Assembly (NCBI GenBank): GCA_964007475.1
Contig: OZ023275.1
Span: 26,931,052-26,995,051 of the forward strand
Direction: 5' to 3'
From: Hybos culiciformis
Taxonomy: Eukaryota > Arthropoda > Insecta > Diptera > Hybotidae
Length of the DNA stretch: 64,000 bases
Part shown: positions 59,090-64,000 of the stretch, in pieces
How positions within the stretch are numbered: the first letter of the stretch is position 1
Layout: every line of letters starts with the position of its first letter
Translations under genes and position numbers: made by a program
The notes under the pieces: generated by a model
Database searches by the model: none
What the model saw: only the letters and a program-made list of their open reading frames with translations
What the model was told of the DNA's origin: nothing

Positions 59090-60965
59090 ATGGGTAAAGA
59101 ATTGAACGGGTTAATAATTCCAGATGAATTGAATGTAGAATTTTTTTTAAAAGCCTTAGAAAGTGGTTTAAATTCTAAAAATATTTCAATTAATAATTTA
59201 TCATTTTCAAACGGTAGCGGGGGAGGTGAGAATTATTGTAGTGAAATTTTCCGAGTTGCAATCAGTTATAACATTGATGGAAGACATGATGAAAATATTT
59301 CTTTAATTGTAAAATATATGCCAATAAAGGAAAGTACAAAAGTTGTGGAAGATTTGAAAATGTATCAACAAGAATGTAAATTGTATTTTGAAGTTGTACC
59401 AGAGATGCATAAATTACTTGGCTACAAATTAGTTTTTGCCCCAAAATGTTTTTATGCAGTTGATTCTCCTGTTAAAACTATGGTTTTTCAAGATTTAAAA
59501 GCTTCTAGCTACGAGTTAGGTGATCGAACCGTCGGTTTAGATGAAGAACATGCAATTTTAGTTTTAAATAAGATTGCCAAATTTCATGCAGCTTCAATTG
59601 TATTGGCACAGAAAGTAAGGACCACCAAATCATTGGCTTCTATGTACATTAAGTTTCTGAATATATAATATCTTGCATACTGAACTTCCGATATTATGTT
59701 TATTTTTCAGCAACCCGAATTAGTGACAACTTTTCCAAGATCATTTTTTCATATTGATTTAAATTCTAATAATATGGATGTAGTTTTTTTGTCAAACTTA
59801 AATTTTTTACAAACATTTTTATCAACATGGCCAAACTATGAATCAATTATTAAAAAACTGAAAAACATTGAAGAAAATTTCAAAAAGAAGGGCCTAGAAT
59901 GTGTTGCACCAAGAAAAGATGGAATATCTGTTCTAAATCATGGCGACTTATGGGTTAATAATTTTATGTTTAATAAAAATAGTAACGGAATGCCAATAGA
60001 TGTAATGTTTGTAAGTACATATACTTAAATCAGTTTAAATTCTTATAAGATTAAAATAATATTGTATTTGAACTTTTATATATTTTCACTTAGTCGTAAT
60101 ATTCATTCATTAACTTTTTTTTTCTACATATATGTATGAATGTACTTGCTTCAATATACTCAAGTTATTTATTTTATAGATAAACACATGTGCATGTACA
60201 AGTACATCAGTGTACAAACGGACGTATTAATTTAAAAATTATTTTTTGCCAGCTTTTTTTGTTTTTGAAGGACAATTATAATTTGAAAGTTTTTTTAATT
60301 TTTGCTTTTTTGGATTTCCCCATATTATTTTATATATTAAAATATTATATAAACGGTATAGGCATGTATCAACAGTAAATAATTAGTTTGCTTAATTAGC
60401 TGGTTCCATCCAATACCTAAAAAATATTTTTTAACTTTAATAGAGAAAGAATTTTTTTTTGCACTAAAAGAATAATTTTAAAACATTTATTAAAATCAAC
60501 ACAAATTATTGTGAATAATAATAATAAACTATTAGTTATATTAAAATACAATTACAGATTGACTTACAACTTTCATATTATGGCAGTTTGGGAGTTGATA
60601 TCAATTATTTCCTGAATAACAGTATTAAAATTGATGTATTAAAATCAAAAAGATACGAATTATTGCGCATCTATTATGCGTCACTGAAGAAAACTTTAGA
60701 AGAACTAAATTACTCTCCAATACCAAGCTGGGATCAAGTTCGACAAGAAATTCGTTCAACTGAATTTTATGGATTTATGTCATTTGAAGCAGTTTTACCT
60801 TTAATAGCTCTTGATCGAGAATCTTCGAAAGAAAATTCAATGGAGACTTTTAGTGACAAAGACAAAATGGAAGATAATCGAAGGCAAATTTTCTCTACTG
60901 AGCGCATGTTAGAAACATTGAAGTATTCTTTGGATCGTTTTGATGAATTAGGAGTATTAGATTAA
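59090..60965 (+). CDS. Ecdysteroid-kinase-like protein B (EcKL / CHK-like family), 3 exons
   Basis: Tandem paralogue of the preceding kinase-like gene with the same exon plan: 59090-59614, 59711-60010, 60558-60965, giving 410 aa. Exon 1 (525 nt) and exon 3 (408 nt) have exactly the same lengths as in gene A, and the phases are identical. Retained features are the loop NGSGGGENY (41-49), K75 in LIVKYMP, LNHGDLWVNNFMF (H252) and IDLQ (D277), so it is probably catalytic. The last 15 residues (LKYSLDRFDELGVLD) are identical to gene A, while exon 2 differs most. Intron 2 (547 bp) is larger than in gene A (100 bp). A poly(A) signal lies at 60979-60984. Confidence 0.88.
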
Positions 60966-61007
60966 TTAAGATCTAATGAATAAAATAATAAACTAACACC
61001 GTATGTA

Positions 61008-61100
61008 TATAATATCATAAAGGAAGTATAAATAGAGGAACTAGTTCCATACAAAAAATTCGAATAAAAAAAGTTGAACAAAATTAGATCAGACCCCCAA
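61008..61100 (+). repeat. Repeat copy, inverted partner at 63592-63690
   Basis: Contains ATCATAAAGGAAGTATAA, a GAG-AACTA block and TCAGACCCCCAA. The same blocks occur in reverse orientation near 63690-63592. It starts about 25 bp after the poly(A) signal of kinase-like gene B. Confidence 0.6.
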
Positions 61101-61333
61101 GCTTTTATTTTTTTTAGAATATAACGCTATAACGAGAGAGCTTTATAGCTTTTAAAATATTTTTTTATAAAGCTTTTAAAAATAAACAAAATATTTCCTT
61201 TATTATAATTGTATTTTAATGTTTACTAGTATTTGTTCTCTATAAAAAAAAAAATTGGGTTACATAAATGTAAATAAAAAAATTATTTTTGAAAGCATTA
61301 ATAAATTCATTTTATTACATGTTTAATTTACAT

Positions 61334-61549
61334 ATCGTCGGTCTCGTGCATAAATCACGAAACTGTAATTTTGGCCGTTTTGACCTAATATTGTAGAAAA
61401 ATCATAAAAAACTAAAATTTTAATATGTTCGCAATGACTATTTCTATTTTCCCGAAAATATCAAAACGTACTAAAAAAAAGAAATTTAAATCCAATTTTC
61501 TCAAAACTATGTTTTTGCAGTTCCGTGATTTTTGCATGAGACCGACGAT
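61334..61549. mobile_element. MITE-like element, terminal inverted repeats about 32 bp
   Basis: A 216-bp element with ends ATCGTCGGTCTCGTGCATAA and inverted ATCGTCGGTCTCATGCAAAA, four mismatches over about 32 bp. No clear target duplication and no coding sequence. Confidence 0.72.
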
Positions 61550-62697
61550 GTTCACATTATTTTATAACATTGGAATAATGTTTTTTTTGTTTTTTATTTT
61601 GGTTTCAAAGTATACTTTAACTTTGTAATAATATCCCTTTTAAAAATTTTGAGCCTTTTATTATTAAAAGTGTTAATAACAACTCCAAAAATTTAAATCT
61701 ATGTTCATAACATTCGTCTGTTTCGGTGAACCAGAAATCATATTTTTTTGATAATTTTATTGCGTACAAACAGCATTGCATACAGTTTGTTAAAATTCTT
61801 TTTTTTATAAAAATGTTGAGCAAAATAGTTATCAAACATTTTTATACGAAATCTGGTAATTTCAAACAGATCAAATAAAATATTTCCAAATCATTGTCAT
61901 AATTTTTGTGATATAAAAATTGTTCTGATTTCAATTCAAGGACATCATTAGTTTTTTTTTATTTTTTTTTTTTTATGATTGGGGTCGATAGAAGATAACT
62001 TGTTTAGCCGACTACTTTTTATGGAGCTCTAACTTCATAAATTACTAAATTATTTAAGTGAAGGTCGCGCATTCAAAAAAGTGCGTTTACCTACTTATTA
62101 ATAAATAAAATAAATGAATAAATATTTACTTTATTTTATTCAAATTATTTATACTTATTTTAATTCCGTATCCAAATTGATAAATTTCCAATAATAATAA
62201 AATATTCCGATATAATTTTTTTAATGTCCTTATATTTCAAAATTTAAATAGTTAAAACAAAGTTCATGCAAAATATTTTAATATATACATTTATTTTAAA
62301 GAATGAACTAATTAAACGTAAATTCACGATAAAAATAAAACAATGTCTCCCACTATCGTTTAAGAATATTTTATCCAAAGGAGATAAAATATTATGACAT
62401 ATTATCTCTTTATTAATGTAAAAATTAAATTGCAATATATATATTTATTGATTTGAAATAACTTATGATAAGGATTTTATAAATTTCAATAAAGACGAAG
62501 ATGCTAGTTTTAAAAAAAAAAATCATAGATGTTATAAATTGATATTAGCACACCATAACAATACATAATTTAGACACATATTTTTTCATTTATTCATTTG
62601 TTATGATTTTTCGCACAACTACATTCGAATTTTTAGAACTTTGTTGTAATAAAACTAAACATCCTCAAAATAGAAAAAAAATTAATGAGTATTACGC

Positions 62698-63549
62698 GGC
62701 GTTTATACTAGATGTTTTTGAAGATTATTTCGAAGATGTTTTTTGAATGTATTTTCGTAAAAATCTTCGAAATAGTTTTCACTGTCCAGTCTAAAATCTA
62801 GATTTTAGTCGAACTAAAATGTGTCAATTTTTAAATAAATATAATAAAGTCATGGACACGAAGTCGATAAAATTGGAAAGGAAATAAGGTTGGCCGGTAG
62901 TGAACATAATTTTATTATCTTTTTCAGCGCCTTTTACCTACTATTACAAAAAAAATAATATATAGAAATTAAAATTTATATAAATAAAAATGTATTAATT
63001 ATTTGAATACAATTATTTGGTTATTTTATTTAAACTGCCTATTTTAATAATTTGAAAACAAACAAATAAGATTCATCAAAGATGCGATACAATTGAAGAA
63101 AATAATATAATATATAAATGTAATTTTTATAATTTAAATATTATTATTTATTTTGTTTAATACGAAAAACTATTTAAATATTTGTCTATCTCTAAATAAA
63201 TATTGAATTGAATAAATAATATTTATTTCACGTCGATAAATTAGCAGTCGTTGAAGAAAATTCTTAATTTACACAGTCAGCTGTGAATTGAGTCGGCATC
63301 GACATAATCAAATAATTTATTTATGTTTTCAGTTTTCCTTTTATTTACTTTTTATGTCTTGACATTTCCGCTTTGTCAATTTTTTTTCGAATTTATTTTT
63401 TTCTTTTTATTTGACAGAAAATAATTAACATTTTAAGCAAGATTTTTAGTCTAGACTAAAATGAAGATTTTTTCGTTTTACACAATTTTTACACACACAT
63501 TGTAAAAACATCTTCGAAAAAATCTTCAAAAACATCCAATGTAAACCCC
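62698..63549. mobile_element. Inverted-repeat element, 852 bp
   Basis: The outer arms share GATGTTTTTGAAGAT(T)ATTTCGAAGATGTTTT-type sequence over about 50 bp (left from 62698, right to 63549). Inner blocks containing TCTAGA/TTTTAGTC also mirror each other. The terminal bases are GG(C/G)GTTTA. No transposase and no evident target duplication. Confidence 0.65.
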
Positions 63550-63591
63550 AAGTTAGAGAAAATAGAAAAGCTTTTTTGCTTATACATATGT

Positions 63592-63690
63592 TTTGGGGGT
63601 CTGAAAAAATAGGAAAAAAAATAAAAACGTTATTTTAAAAAGTTGTTTGACATAGTTACTCTATATTATACTTCCTTTATGATAATATAT
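63592..63690 (-). repeat. Repeat copy, inverted partner at 61008-61100
   Basis: On the minus strand it reads ATCATAAAGGAAGTATAA... and later TCAGACCCCCAA, matching 61008-61100 with small differences. The two copies bracket the 61.1-63.6 kb interval. Confidence 0.6.
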
Positions 63691-64000
63691 ATTACTCCAA
63701 AAGCTTTGTTGAATTGAAAGACAGAATAAGAAAAAAAAAAAAATAAAGATAAACCAGAAATTCTTGTTTATTTTTATTTATTTAGTATTTATTGCGTTAT
63801 AATAATTAACTTTAGAAATACTAAATTTAAGAAATTACTTAATTTTCATCACACTGCACTAGTAAAAATTGAGCGATTAGCACATGAATATATGAATAGA
63901 GTTCTGTTAATCGAAATTTTATTAAGATGCTGAATTGTTCATATGGTAGTTATTTACTATTAAGAATATAAACAGATGTTGAAAATAAACACTAATCATT

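Larger units (their letters stand above)
60966..64000. other. Right-end spacer with several inverted-repeat elements
   Basis: Three kilobases without a recognised gene. It holds an inverted pair of repeat copies (61008-61100 and 63592-63690), a 216-bp MITE-like element (61334-61549) and an 852-bp inverted-repeat element (62698-63549). The open frames at 61425-61628 (overlapping the MITE), 61617-61835 and 62244-62435 are regarded as noise. Confidence 0.6.

Noticed and set aside
61425..61628. 67-aa open frame near the right end
   Set aside because: Lies mostly inside the 61334-61549 inverted-repeat element and has no gene features.
1..64000. tRNA, rRNA, viral or bacterial genes
   Set aside because: Read for cloverleaf-like GC-rich blocks, rRNA motifs and foreign coding style; none was convincing.

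Overview
This is a 64 kb window of eukaryotic, almost certainly insect, nuclear DNA. It is very AT-rich, its genes are split by short GT-AG introns, and it carries insect-type families (a ZAD zinc-finger protein, ecdysteroid-kinase-like genes, an Hs3st-B sulfotransferase, a DUF4803-like secreted protein). A short (CCTAA)n tract, the complement of the TTAGG arthropod telomere repeat, argues against a higher dipteran. The order cannot be fixed from the window. No bacterial, organellar or viral genes and no tRNA or rRNA genes were recognised.

Layout. At 0.8-11.0 kb on the + strand lies a complete 19-exon APC1 gene (anaphase-promoting complex scaffold, 1935 aa). Tail-to-tail with it, at 33.0-12.5 kb on the - strand, is a complete 15-exon UBR3 gene (E3 ubiquitin ligase, 1986 aa). 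UBR3 intron 7 is 11.9 kb long and hosts, on the opposite strand (20.9-29.2 kb), a secreted-protein gene of the DUF4803 type. That nested gene has two candidate signal-peptide-bearing 5' modules that both join in frame to one shared 3' half. After 5 kb of AT-rich spacer with a retrotransposon fragment and a 91-bp hairpin come FBXL4 (-, 41.4-38.0 kb), a 402-bp palindromic repeat element, FAM32A (+, 43.0-44.0 kb), Hs3st-B (-, 47.2-45.0 kb) and a ZAD/C2H2 zinc-finger gene (-, 51.1-48.1 kb). The right end holds a tandem pair of ecdysteroid-kinase-like genes (+, 54.5-56.0 and 59.1-61.0 kb) embedded in a cluster of inverted-repeat (MITE or foldback-like) elements.

Exon models were built by hand from splice sites, reading phase and recalled family sequence. 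Every spliced model has a total length divisible by three, with phases matching at every junction. Three genes belong to ubiquitin ligases (APC/C core, UBR-box E3, SCF F-box subunit); this clustering is probably chance. FAM32A is a spliceosomal factor, Hs3st-B modifies heparan sulfate in the Golgi, and the kinase-like pair is of a type linked to ecdysteroid or xenobiotic phosphorylation.

The most unusual items are the two-headed nested secreted gene, the tandem palindrome element with its 8-bp target duplication, several near-perfect long hairpins sitting in introns, and an internally duplicated W/K-P-W-L zinc-finger module in the ZAD protein. I found no clear evidence of an entirely new system.
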